Source: Rheinheimera maricola (GTDB taxonomy: Bacteria > Pseudomonadota > Gammaproteobacteria > Enterobacterales > Alteromonadaceae). From it: 64,000 nucleotides of DNA. The notes below the pieces were generated by a model that saw only the letters and a program-made list of their open reading frames with translations, ran no database searches and was not told the origin of the DNA. The DNA is taken from positions 372,001 through 436,000 of the forward strand of contig NZ_JAERPS020000001.1 in the NCBI RefSeq assembly GCF_016918075.2, in the 5' to 3' direction. This document shows, one piece after another, positions 54,401-63,059 of this stretch (position 1 is its first letter; every line of letters starts with the position of its first letter). Made by a program: the position numbers and the translations under genes.

Positions 54401-56458
54401 GATACTGTTGCTTATGGTGGCAGTTATTATGGCGAGCGATACGCGAAGCGCACCGCAGCGTTATTACCCTTGCTGCAAGCGGCGTCTGAGTGCGGGCTTA
54501 CCTTGTATGATCGCCAACATGATAATCCCGCTTCGCCTTATCGTTTTCCTGATAATTTGGCCTCTTATGTACAAGGCGGCTTAAGTTACCCGCAAATGGT
54601 GCAAGCCTATAAAGCACACCCGGTGCACATTAATGTCAATTCTGTAGCAGACTCGCCAACCATGTTTTCCCGACGTGTTATGGAAATAGCTGCATCGGGT
54701 ACACCGGTATTAAGTGCAAGTGGACAGGCTATGCAGGCCTATGCCGGTAAGGGCGTGTTTTTTGCTGATGACAATACTCAGGCCAAGGCGGCGCTGCAAA
54801 TCCTGCAAAACCCAAGCGCTCGTTGGCATGCCGGGCTTGACGGTGTGCGCCAGGTGTATACGGCGCATACTGCGGCACATCGGCTTTGCCTTATGTTGCG
54901 TACTGCCGGAATAACGCTGGGCGCACCAACGCCGATGCCAGTATGGGTACTGGTACCCAACATGACGCTACAGGCTGCACAAGCCTTGCTGATGCAAAGT
55001 GAACCGCCACAATGTGTGCTTGCCGTTCAGTGGCAGGAGGCAGCTAAACAGTTGCTGCAACAACAGGGTATTGAAACCGCTTTAGCCAAGCCAATAGAGA
55101 CTGCTGCGCTGTTAATCGTGGCCAGAAATGCAGAAATTTTGTGTCAAGCTGAACACAATGACTTCCTGGATTTGCAACTTAGCACGCTGTATTCGCCATA
55201 CAGTACAGCCGCTTTTTGCCGCGACACCGAACCTATGGCAGGCAGTTGGCCGGGGTTAACTACCTTGGTTGGCAAGCCCGATTTTAGTTTAACCGCGTTT
55301 AGTGCAAGCCCAGCACTGTTGCAACAAGCCGACGAACAAACGCTTCTGACGCAGATTGCAAAAAACAGTAAGCAGAGCACCTGTTTATTGATTCGAAAAC
55401 CCGTTGTTAGCCCAACGTTATCCTTGCCACCTCGCAAGAGAAACCTGTTAATTGCCGGGCATGATTTGAAATTTATTGCGCCATTTTATCCGGCGTTAGA
55501 GCAGGCCGGTTTTAACCTGTTAATTGATCAATGGCAAGGCCATCAGCAACACGATGCAGTGCAAAGTCTGCAGTTATTAAAACAGGCCGACATCATATTT
55601 TGTGAATGGATGCTGGGTAATGCACTGTGGTATACCAGGCACAAGCTACCGTCGCAGCGCTTATTTGGCCGGCTGCATTCGCAAGAATTGCGCTCTGAGT
55701 TATTTGAAAAACTGAGGTTTAATGCTTTTGACCAGGTATTTGTTGTTGCAGAGCATATTCGTCAGCAGGCAATACAATTAAAACCGGATAGTGCTAAACG
55801 GACTACCGTGTTACATAACGCTGTTGATACGTCGCGGTTTGCGCCACTAGCACGAAAAGCGGGTATGAATAAGGTTTTGGGCTTTGCGGGGGTTGTGCCA
55901 AAATCAAAGCGATTTGATCGGGCGCTGGATATTTTGGCTGAATTAAGAAAAACAGATACCGGTTATGTACTGCGGGTTAAAGGTAAATTGCCGGCCGATT
56001 TTGCCTGGATGCAAGCACATCGCCCGGACGAAATGGCCTGGTTTGATAAGCAGTTTGCCCGCATTGAGCAAGACCCCTTATTACAAGGTGCCGTGCACTT
56101 TGATGGCCATGGCGATGATATGCCACAGTGGTATCAGCAGTTGGATGTTATTCTCTCGACCAGCGATTTTGAGAGCTTCCATTACAGTGTGGCTGAAGGG
56201 GCTGCCTGTGGTTGTCAGCCTGTGGTCTTTAACTGGGAGGGGGCAGCTACGTTGTACCCCGAAGCATGGTGTGTTGAAGATGTGGCCACGGCCTGTGCCC
56301 ACATAAAACAGTTGTCAATACAGCCTGGTGCAGCTGAGCCATCTGAGACAACGCAACAGCTGCATGATTGGATCCACCAGCGCTATGCGCTTGAGAGTAT
56401 GAGTTCGCGTTTAATCGCGCATTTACAAATAGAAGAGACACCTAAAGTGGTAGCGTGA
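51428..56458 (+). CDS. Giant multi-domain glycosyltransferase: GT4, CgeB-like, GT4
   Basis: At 1676 residues this is the largest protein here. Residues 1 to about 400 contain no family I can name. About 410-820 is a GT4 domain (YATRSHGIAMGLAGAGW, YELRGLWHLT, LAPNAVDCSVFYP, ALKPLEAMAMAK). About 840-1170 is a CgeB-like domain (VIADEFSLTALS, FWNKEDPVHFDRF, RRVMEIAASGTPVLSA). About 1335-1660 is a second GT4-like domain (LLIAGHDLKFI, VLHNAVDTSRFAP, FESFHYSVAEGAACG). Related CgeB and C-terminal domains recur in the next two genes in other combinations. It probably adds several sugars in sequence. It starts 12 bases after wecC. Confidence 0.78.
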   Translation: MTTAKVQPATSICQRVIILANHSVMSAPVADHYAAFLHAAAKQWQAVGAEVLVFDCCGAVVNETDPIHDFIYYMQLGLVPDNVTSLAQSVALYKPTVLVALLPEYLLTAATQVASKLGLPLLADLRLYQADTVPILSSSLLAGCALVLSDSNVTDVPQAIKWPLTDAQLVPQLAQLLSGGAMQSRLNAQQLKLSRVLQRPQQQAEPIMAGGDNADSWRLVDDNTAWQQFNVAPLSTIAVHGAVRYEATGAEKSRKAVLLIKLSNSAAELLTMPCAGLSWSDVFDSHFVYLPDSQGRDKQIVSWQLPDNCVAVAICVRGFYLKAPAKVYLQQMRLYQDNKQALLLEQWNYINHYFYNKGEVTFVRSRLERLLQQACTPEQLRLGQQVLGLYQVKQGITIPKRQPDALYTPRANAVLYCLHQSLPYVTNGYATRSHGIAMGLAGAGWQVNVATRPGFPWDTQDIMAATSYHKQHIDGICYTAYNGSHIEDVGLASYIAITADHFCREAQHSRAGLIIAASNHVTAIPALIAARRLGIPFVYELRGLWHLTKGSLRPDWASSERFQLEHQLELLVAAEADHVFTLTDELSKVLTQAGVNTPVNLAPNAVDCSVFYPREADSNVRKQLDISDDALVIGYAGSAVGYEGLDVLMEALAILARQGESFVFVLLGDGAVLEQVKLQAQQLNISRYCRFAGRVAFADVARFISNMDVMPIPRRKSAVTEVVSALKPLEAMAMAKTLVLSDVSPHYEFAGAAKQILDDDTGVRLHQRAVLCRHDDARSLASALKYSLADSGRRETLGSAALNWIRQHRTWQAVTQQYRDTIQPLIQQHNATPNKPGKSKPVIAVIADEFSLTALSDAAELICVTPQNWHQLLSNTKVDALLVESAWNGNSGQWHRMIGHYDDTSSAALRDMLTFCRAHQIPSLFWNKEDPVHFDRFAANAAFFDHVFSSDADCLHRYLNLAAREISTVSSMAFFASPALHNPLPASVAWQDTVAYGGSYYGERYAKRTAALLPLLQAASECGLTLYDRQHDNPASPYRFPDNLASYVQGGLSYPQMVQAYKAHPVHINVNSVADSPTMFSRRVMEIAASGTPVLSASGQAMQAYAGKGVFFADDNTQAKAALQILQNPSARWHAGLDGVRQVYTAHTAAHRLCLMLRTAGITLGAPTPMPVWVLVPNMTLQAAQALLMQSEPPQCVLAVQWQEAAKQLLQQQGIETALAKPIETAALLIVARNAEILCQAEHNDFLDLQLSTLYSPYSTAAFCRDTEPMAGSWPGLTTLVGKPDFSLTAFSASPALLQQADEQTLLTQIAKNSKQSTCLLIRKPVVSPTLSLPPRKRNLLIAGHDLKFIAPFYPALEQAGFNLLIDQWQGHQQHDAVQSLQLLKQADIIFCEWMLGNALWYTRHKLPSQRLFGRLHSQELRSELFEKLRFNAFDQVFVVAEHIRQQAIQLKPDSAKRTTVLHNAVDTSRFAPLARKAGMNKVLGFAGVVPKSKRFDRALDILAELRKTDTGYVLRVKGKLPADFAWMQAHRPDEMAWFDKQFARIEQDPLLQGAVHFDGHGDDMPQWYQQLDVILSTSDFESFHYSVAEGAACGCQPVVFNWEGAATLYPEAWCVEDVATACAHIKQLSIQPGAAEPSETTQQLHDWIHQRYALESMSSRLIAHLQIEETPKVVA

Positions 56459-56462
56459 AAGC

Positions 56463-58730
56463 ATGTTTAAAATATCTCGAAAGTTGGTGCGTAAGTTAAC
56501 GGGTAAACCGGAATTACGCCTGCCACCACCACACCCTGTGGCACGTTTAATGGAGCAACAAGGGCAGTTTGATGCGATTTGGTATTTAGCACAAAACCCT
56601 GATGTTGCTGCTGATAAACGCTGGCGCCAGCAACCGGCAATGCATTATTTGCAATTTGGCTCTAAAGAAGGTCGCCAACCGGTAGCCTGGTTTGATAGCC
56701 AGTATTATTTGCAATCAAATGCTGATGTAGCCAAAAGTGGCGCTAATCCGTTTGTGCATTTTTTACAGCATGGTAGGGCAGAAGGGCGCAAACCGAATAA
56801 CTTTCTATTGATAAATCAGTTGTCTGGTGCTGATGAAATGCTCGCGCTAAACGAAACGCAACAAGTTTGTGTGACGCTACCGTTGTTTACTAAAACATCG
56901 CAGCTACAGTTAGCCCTGCGATTGCACAGTGATGATGACAAAACCTGTGGTTTGCTGCTGGCTGAGCTGGTAGATGCCAAAGGCAAGGTGATGACGCTTA
57001 CACACTGTGGCCCGCTTCGGTTTTCATCTGTTTTTGGCAAATGGTATCGCTACGTGGTGTCGGCCAGGCAAAAAGATGATGTTTTTGTTATCCCGGTACC
57101 GCCTGCGGCTGCGTTGCTGCGCTTAACCCTTCGCCCGTGGCAAGGTAAGCAGATACAGGTGCGCAACGCTATTGTACCCAGCTGGTTACCAGACAAAGTG
57201 CGGCCGGTACCAACTTTACCTGGCGAGGTTGTTAATCAACTTAAGTCAGCAAACCAGCTAAACGTGGCCTTGTTAGCGGATGAGTTTACCTACAACAGCT
57301 TTCGCGATGAGTTTAATGCAATTACGTTTACGCCGGATAATTGGCGTGAGGTGTTTGCTGCACAAAAACCAGAGCTATTTTTCTGTGAGTCGGCCTGGTC
57401 AGGTATTGACCCGGTAACCCGGCCGTGGAAAGGCAAAGTTTACGCCAGCGAAAACTTTAAGCATGAAAACCGCCAGGTGCTGTTTGATATTCTGGCGTAC
57501 TGCAAGCAGCACAAGATCCCAACGTTATTCTGGAATAAAGAAGACCCAACACACTACACTGATCGTAAACACGATTTTGTCAAAACCGCCGTGCTGTTTG
57601 ACTACGTTTTTACCTCGGCGGCAGAATGCGTTGCGCGTTATAAAAGCGATTATGGCGTAAAGCATGCTTTTGCGTTGCCGTTTGCTACCAACCCGCGGTT
57701 GTTTAATCCGCTGACCACAGCACAGCGCAGCAATAAAGTGGTGTTTGCCGGTAGCTGGTATGCTAACCATATTGAGCGGTCCGCGGTAATGACGCAGGTG
57801 TTGGATGCGCTGATTGCACAAGGCTATGAACCGGAGATTTACGACCGCTACCACGGCGACCCTGACCCGCTGCATAAATGGCCACAGCAGTATTTACCCT
57901 ATGTAAAGCCGGGGTTGCCGCATAGTGACATGCCCGCGGTGTATAAATCGTCGACCTTTGGCTTGAATTTTAATACCGTAACCGATTCTGAAACCATGTT
58001 TGCCCGCCGGGTGTTCGAGTTGATGTCGTCTAATACGTTAGTCATCTCAAATTATTCACGGGGTGTTGAGCAGATGTTTGGTGAGTTGGTGGTGTTTGCT
58101 GATCGTGAGCCGAAGCGGCTTGGCAGCCTGGATAGCGCCAGCATAAATAAAATGCGCCAACAAGCACTGCACAAGGTGCTTACTGAACACACCTATACCC
58201 AGCGCTGGCACTATATGTTGCGTTGCATTGGCTATAACACTACGGCGTCTGATAACAGCCTGACATGGTGCGCGTTGATCGACAGTGAAGCGCAGGCCGC
58301 TATGGCAGTAAGCCGCTTTGAACAACAGTTTGGCCGCGACACTGAAGCCCGTTTATTGCTGCTATGCAGTGAGGTGTTTGCGCCCGACAGTATTAGTGTG
58401 TTGTACCAGCGCTATAACCGTTTTGGCATTAGTGTGAGTGCGCTGCACTTTGCCCGGCATTATGCCCTGGCTCAGCGCTATGCACCGATAACCAGCCGCT
58501 ATGTGGTTGTTGCTCGGCCTGCAGAGCTTCCTGATGCGGCCTGGTTTGGCCAGGCGCTGCCGCACCTGAGTTATTTAGACCAAGGCTATGCCACACCGGC
58601 GGGTATGCTTGAGCCGTTGCAACAGGCACAGCAAACAGCCGAAAGTACTTTACTGATGCAGGGTAGCAGCTGGCCATTGTGGCTGGATAGTTTACTGGCT
58701 GCTGAACAGGTAACGGTGCTACGGCTGTAA
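56463..58730 (+). CDS. CgeB-like glycosyltransferase with N-terminal WYL..NPDVA repeats
   Basis: In this 755-residue protein, residues about 30-115 hold two copies of a short repeat, IWYLAQNPDVA...HYLQFGSKEGRQP and QYYLQSNADVA...HFLQHGRAEGRKP. This repeat is common at the N-termini of glycan-locus transferases. A beta-rich linker follows. Residues about 265-600 are a CgeB-like GT-B domain (LLADEFTYNSFRDEF, FWNKEDPTHYTDRK, RRVFELMSSNTLVISN), clearly paralogous to the middle of the preceding protein. The last 150 residues resemble a degenerate GT2-like fragment. Donor and acceptor are unknown. It begins 4 bases after the preceding gene. Confidence 0.75.
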   Translation: MFKISRKLVRKLTGKPELRLPPPHPVARLMEQQGQFDAIWYLAQNPDVAADKRWRQQPAMHYLQFGSKEGRQPVAWFDSQYYLQSNADVAKSGANPFVHFLQHGRAEGRKPNNFLLINQLSGADEMLALNETQQVCVTLPLFTKTSQLQLALRLHSDDDKTCGLLLAELVDAKGKVMTLTHCGPLRFSSVFGKWYRYVVSARQKDDVFVIPVPPAAALLRLTLRPWQGKQIQVRNAIVPSWLPDKVRPVPTLPGEVVNQLKSANQLNVALLADEFTYNSFRDEFNAITFTPDNWREVFAAQKPELFFCESAWSGIDPVTRPWKGKVYASENFKHENRQVLFDILAYCKQHKIPTLFWNKEDPTHYTDRKHDFVKTAVLFDYVFTSAAECVARYKSDYGVKHAFALPFATNPRLFNPLTTAQRSNKVVFAGSWYANHIERSAVMTQVLDALIAQGYEPEIYDRYHGDPDPLHKWPQQYLPYVKPGLPHSDMPAVYKSSTFGLNFNTVTDSETMFARRVFELMSSNTLVISNYSRGVEQMFGELVVFADREPKRLGSLDSASINKMRQQALHKVLTEHTYTQRWHYMLRCIGYNTTASDNSLTWCALIDSEAQAAMAVSRFEQQFGRDTEARLLLLCSEVFAPDSISVLYQRYNRFGISVSALHFARHYALAQRYAPITSRYVVVARPAELPDAAWFGQALPHLSYLDQGYATPAGMLEPLQQAQQTAESTLLMQGSSWPLWLDSLLAAEQVTVLRL

Positions 58731-58739
58731 AGGAAAAGT

Positions 58740-60707
58740 ATGCAAATATCAGTAATAGTGCCGTGCTTTAACGCGGTAGGAAAAATTGAGCGCTGTTTAA
58801 GCGCACTGGCTGCCATTGAATTTAATGCCGGCCAGTTTGAGGTGATTTTTGTCGACGATTGCTCAACAGACAACACCTTATCGCTACTGCAACAACAAAC
58901 GGCAAACCGGCAAAACTGGCGGGTATTGCAGTTGCCGCAAAATTCGGGCTCGCCATCGGCACCACGTAATCTTGGCTTGAGCCAGGCACGGGGTGACTAT
59001 GTATTTTTTCTCGACAGTGACGATGAAATTTTCCCCGATACGTTAAACACGCATTATCAGCATGCGCTGCAAACCAACGCCTGTATTGTCCGGGGTTATT
59101 TGATAGCCGATACCGGCCGTGAGCAGCTTGAGATGAACAAAGTTCATAACTGGCAAGCCAACTTAACCCGACAGCAGCGAATTGCTGCCATTATTGCCCA
59201 CCAAAGCACGATACCCTGTAGCCTGATTAAACGTAGCCTGTTGCAACAGCATACTATTACCTGGCCTGAAGCCCTGCGCATGGGCGAAGACAGTTATTTT
59301 CTGGCTCAGGTGTTAAGCGTGGCAGAGCAGGTAGAATACCTTTCTCACCCCACTTATATTTATAACCAGCGCCGCTCTTTTGTAGCCTCCAGCACACAGT
59401 CTTATGGCGCCCGTGAATTACGCAATCATCTCATTGTTTGGCAAGGTGTGCAGCAAGCTTTGGCGCTGGCGGGCGTAGATTACTTTGCCTTACGGTTGCA
59501 AAAAGGCTTACAAGCCGTGCTTGCCAGTTTGGTATTTCGCAATCGCTATGACATAGATGAAGCGTTATTTCTGCAATTTGCCGATTTTATCCGACAAAAC
59601 TGGCCGCTTATCGCCACGTTTAATTACATACCCCGTAACCGTGAGTTATTGCAAACACTGTTAAATAGCGACTTTGCTGGTTTTTCTGCATTGTGCAAAC
59701 CGCGCTTGCTGATCGCCGGTTACGATTTGAAGTTTATTCAGCCGGTGTTAACGGCACTAGGGCACTATTTCACCGTGATAACGGACGAGTGGCGTGGCCA
59801 TAATAGCCATGATGAAAGCCATAGTTTGCAGCAGTTAGCGCAGGCCGATTACATTTGGTGTGAGTGGCTGTTGGGCAATGCGGTGTGGTACAGCAAGCAC
59901 AAAACGCCACAACAGAAGTTAGTATGCCGGATGCATCGGTTTGAGCTAAGCCGGGAATTTGGTGAGCAGCTGAACCTGTCAGGTGTGGATGCGATAACCG
60001 CGGTTTCAGTGTTGTTTTTTGAGCGTTTAATGGAGCGTTTCCCCGCCATACCACGGCAAAAGGTGAGGTTGCTGCCCAATTTTGTTGATGTGGCAGGCTA
60101 CGATCAGGTGAGTTTTGCCGACAGCCGTTTTACCTTGGCGATGATAGGCTATGTGCCTGCCAAAAAAGGCCTGTTGCACGCCTTGCAGATATTGGCAGAG
60201 CTGCGACAAAAAGATAGCCGTTACCGGTTGAAGCTTTTTGGCAAGGCGCCGGCAGAGTTGCCCTGGCTAAAAAATCACCCTGACGAACTGGCGTATTTTG
60301 CCGATTGCGAACAACATATTCGCGATTTAGGCTTAACTGACGCCGTTGAACATGTTGGCTTTGCCGATATAAAGAAAGCGATGGCGCAACATCAGGTGGG
60401 TTTTGTGCTGTCGGTAAGCGAGTCGATGCGTGAGCTGCCAGGTTTTGAAAGTTTCCACCTTGCTGTAGCCGATGCCTATGCCGCTGGTGCGGTGGGATTG
60501 GTAAAGCAATGGACCGGCTGTGAGTATGTTTATCCACCCCAGATGATCACCCCGGATACAAATGCCTTAGTGAGCAAAATCTGGCAGCTAACGCAGGACA
60601 AAGCAGCTTATCAGCAGCTACAGCAAACTGGTATTAGCTTTATTGAGCGTCATTACAATGTCAGCGCTTTTGTTCAGCATGTACGTGCGCTTTATGACGA
60701 GATTTAA
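58740..60707 (+). CDS. Two-domain glycosyltransferase: GT2 + GT4
   Basis: In this 655-residue protein, residues 1 to about 230 are a GT2 domain: SVIVPCFNAVGKIERCL, FVDDCSTDNTL, and FLDSDDEIFPD as the DXD metal site. Residues about 322-650 are a GT4-like domain (LLIAGYDLKFIQPVL, RMHRFELSREFGE, LLPNFVDVAGYD, FESFHLAVADAYAAGAVG) closely related to the C-terminus of the protein at 51428. A GGAAAAG ribosome-binding site precedes ATG 58740. It probably makes two consecutive glycosidic bonds. About 100 bases without a gene follow. Confidence 0.82.
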   Translation: MQISVIVPCFNAVGKIERCLSALAAIEFNAGQFEVIFVDDCSTDNTLSLLQQQTANRQNWRVLQLPQNSGSPSAPRNLGLSQARGDYVFFLDSDDEIFPDTLNTHYQHALQTNACIVRGYLIADTGREQLEMNKVHNWQANLTRQQRIAAIIAHQSTIPCSLIKRSLLQQHTITWPEALRMGEDSYFLAQVLSVAEQVEYLSHPTYIYNQRRSFVASSTQSYGARELRNHLIVWQGVQQALALAGVDYFALRLQKGLQAVLASLVFRNRYDIDEALFLQFADFIRQNWPLIATFNYIPRNRELLQTLLNSDFAGFSALCKPRLLIAGYDLKFIQPVLTALGHYFTVITDEWRGHNSHDESHSLQQLAQADYIWCEWLLGNAVWYSKHKTPQQKLVCRMHRFELSREFGEQLNLSGVDAITAVSVLFFERLMERFPAIPRQKVRLLPNFVDVAGYDQVSFADSRFTLAMIGYVPAKKGLLHALQILAELRQKDSRYRLKLFGKAPAELPWLKNHPDELAYFADCEQHIRDLGLTDAVEHVGFADIKKAMAQHQVGFVLSVSESMRELPGFESFHLAVADAYAAGAVGLVKQWTGCEYVYPPQMITPDTNALVSKIWQLTQDKAAYQQLQQTGISFIERHYNVSAFVQHVRALYDEI

Positions 60708-60809
60708 TGATTGCTGATTAACGTTTAATTTAGCAGTTGCCATACTCGTGCAGTGATTACGCGCAGGTTATTTATAGGCGCAAGTAGAAGGCCACATCAA
60801 GGAGCAGAT

Positions 60810-62990
60810 ATGTTTAACATTTTAAAAGAGCTATTTTCGAGTAGCAAACCGCGATCACAACGCATGGTTTTTGGTACCAATATTACGCTTAACGAAAATG
60901 TGCTGAGCTGTCAGATTCATGCAGGTGAAAACGAGGTCGGCATTAAAGCTAAATACTTTTTTTATTTGGTGAAAAATGGCAGCACTATTGCAAAACACGG
61001 CTGGTCTGATATTTCTTCTCATCGCTGGACATTAACCGAAACCGGCAATTATCGCGTCAGAGGTTTTATTGAGATTGGCGGAGAAAAACGCAACAGCTTT
61101 TCGGATGGTGTTGATTTTTTCAATGCAGAATTTGAGCAAAGCTGGGCTCAGCTCAAATCAGGGGATATGTCAGCGATTAACAGTTTGCTGGATCTAAATT
61201 TTGTGGACGCAGATTACCCACATCAGAGTTTTTTGCTCGTTCAAACCATGAACGGTCCTGTGCCTACTATACCGCTCTCTCTTAGGCACGAGTATCTAAA
61301 AACTGATCACTGTTCGGCTTTATATAGTAGCTTGGGCAGTGCTAAATTCGATGGCGTAAAAGCAGTTTTTTCTGGTAACGCTTTTGTTGACGGTCGACTT
61401 ATCTATGGCCAGGACGATATCGGCGACTGTAATAAGTTGGATATGCTAGCAGCGTATGGTGATTTTAGTGCCGTTATTGTAGGACAAGACCAGATCACTG
61501 TGTCTAACGATTATTTTGGTGTGCAAAAAATTTATTACCTGGAGTCTGCACAGGGGTTATTAATCTCAAACCGACACCACTTAGTTGTCATCGCCGCGGT
61601 AGCGTTAGGTTTTAATCTACGTATAAATAAAGCTGTTGCTCTGTCACATTTAGTGTCTGGGATTACCCAGCCATTTCAACAAACATTATCAAGTGACTCA
61701 TTGGTGCAAGGCGTTAAAATTTTGCCGGTACACAATCGTTTAGTTGTCCGCGGTAATGCAATGCACCTGGAAAATAAACCTGTTGCCAGAATCTTAACTT
61801 CGAAGCGTCGTGATATTTCTCCGGCAGAATATGTTGATTTGTTGAAAAAAGGCGGCAAAGACGTTGTCGCAAATCTGCAGGCGATTTTTGACCATCCAAG
61901 ATTCAAACATGTGCTGGTTGACCTGTCAGGTGGCATGGATTCGCGAGCGGTTTACAGTGCGCTGACGAATGTTAACGGTGGGCGGGAAAAAACACGAATA
62001 AACAGCTGTGATACGGCGTCATTGCCGGATGACCAAAAAATTGCTCTAACCATCAATAACGCATTTGGTTACCAATATGATGATATAGATGAAGAAGTTA
62101 CGCAGTGCAGCAATTTAGATTTGCTGCATGAGTGTTTTAGCCATTTGGCAGGGGTGTATTATGCTTACGATCCGACGAATACATATTGCCAAACCATTAG
62201 CTTGAAAGACACGATTAACGTAACCGGATTCTTTGGTGAAATATGTTTAAGACCATATTACTCAAGATCGTATCTAGAGTCTTTAGCCGGGCTGGAACTT
62301 CACGAATTTGTTGAACAGCTTTTGGGGCAGCATTCGCTAAGCTCGTTTGGGGGCGCCTCTGCACTAGCACAACTTAAGTCTGTTATGTTGGATGGATTGG
62401 CTGCGTTGCCTGGGGAGTCTGCTTTGGAAAAGTACGACTTACATTATTTGTATTTCAGAAATGGCCTGCATTGCTCGGATATTTATCGTTTTAACAAAAA
62501 AACACCACGTATTGGTGTTCTGCAGTCTGCATATTTGATGGATTTGAAGTTAAACACTTATGGCAAAGTAAGTGTCGTTAAGTTGGAAAATGATTTTATT
62601 GCATGTCTTAATCCGCTGCTGGCGTGTTTTCCTTACGATACGAAACGGGACAATGCTGATAAAGCAGCTGCACAGTCTGAACTTGAAGTGTTTGATCCGC
62701 GGTTAAATGGCGTTAAATTTCCGATTAATGCTGACAATCAGGCTTGGCTTGCCGCAAGAGCTGCGAAACAACGGGTGATACTGGGTAAATTAGAAGATAA
62801 ATCCAGACACGACATCGATGCTGTCGCCTTGCAGGCAGTTAAAGAATTGATGAAATATCCGGAAGTCGTAGATGAAGCTGTGCTAAAGGCGGTATTTGCT
62901 CAGTTAAAAACACAGGGTAGCAACTATGTTTTGGTTAACAAGGTTATTTCGCTTTGTCAGCACGTCCGTATGCTACAGCAGGCTGGTTGA
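60810..62990 (+). CDS. Asparagine-synthetase-like PP-loop protein
   Basis: I start at ATG 60810, which has AAGGAG about 8 bases upstream; a GTG at 60753 is in frame but poorer. The product is 726 residues. Residues about 25-120 look like a small beta-sandwich (TETGNYRVRGFIEIGG). Residues about 160-340 resemble the class II glutaminase fold of asparagine synthetases but lack an N-terminal Cys, so glutamine hydrolysis is doubtful. Residues about 360-620 carry the ATP-pyrophosphatase loop VLVDLSGGMDSRAVYS (Ser373-Ser378). Such enzymes adenylate a carboxylate and form an amide, for example on uronic acids. WecC in the same block offers a possible ManNAcA substrate. Confidence 0.68.
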   Translation: MFNILKELFSSSKPRSQRMVFGTNITLNENVLSCQIHAGENEVGIKAKYFFYLVKNGSTIAKHGWSDISSHRWTLTETGNYRVRGFIEIGGEKRNSFSDGVDFFNAEFEQSWAQLKSGDMSAINSLLDLNFVDADYPHQSFLLVQTMNGPVPTIPLSLRHEYLKTDHCSALYSSLGSAKFDGVKAVFSGNAFVDGRLIYGQDDIGDCNKLDMLAAYGDFSAVIVGQDQITVSNDYFGVQKIYYLESAQGLLISNRHHLVVIAAVALGFNLRINKAVALSHLVSGITQPFQQTLSSDSLVQGVKILPVHNRLVVRGNAMHLENKPVARILTSKRRDISPAEYVDLLKKGGKDVVANLQAIFDHPRFKHVLVDLSGGMDSRAVYSALTNVNGGREKTRINSCDTASLPDDQKIALTINNAFGYQYDDIDEEVTQCSNLDLLHECFSHLAGVYYAYDPTNTYCQTISLKDTINVTGFFGEICLRPYYSRSYLESLAGLELHEFVEQLLGQHSLSSFGGASALAQLKSVMLDGLAALPGESALEKYDLHYLYFRNGLHCSDIYRFNKKTPRIGVLQSAYLMDLKLNTYGKVSVVKLENDFIACLNPLLACFPYDTKRDNADKAAAQSELEVFDPRLNGVKFPINADNQAWLAARAAKQRVILGKLEDKSRHDIDAVALQAVKELMKYPEVVDEAVLKAVFAQLKTQGSNYVLVNKVISLCQHVRMLQQAG

Positions 62991-63059
62991 ACCAACGCAT
63001 ATGTCTATGAAGAATTATTATATTTTGCCAATGTTTTACAATGCTAGGATTTGCCTTTA

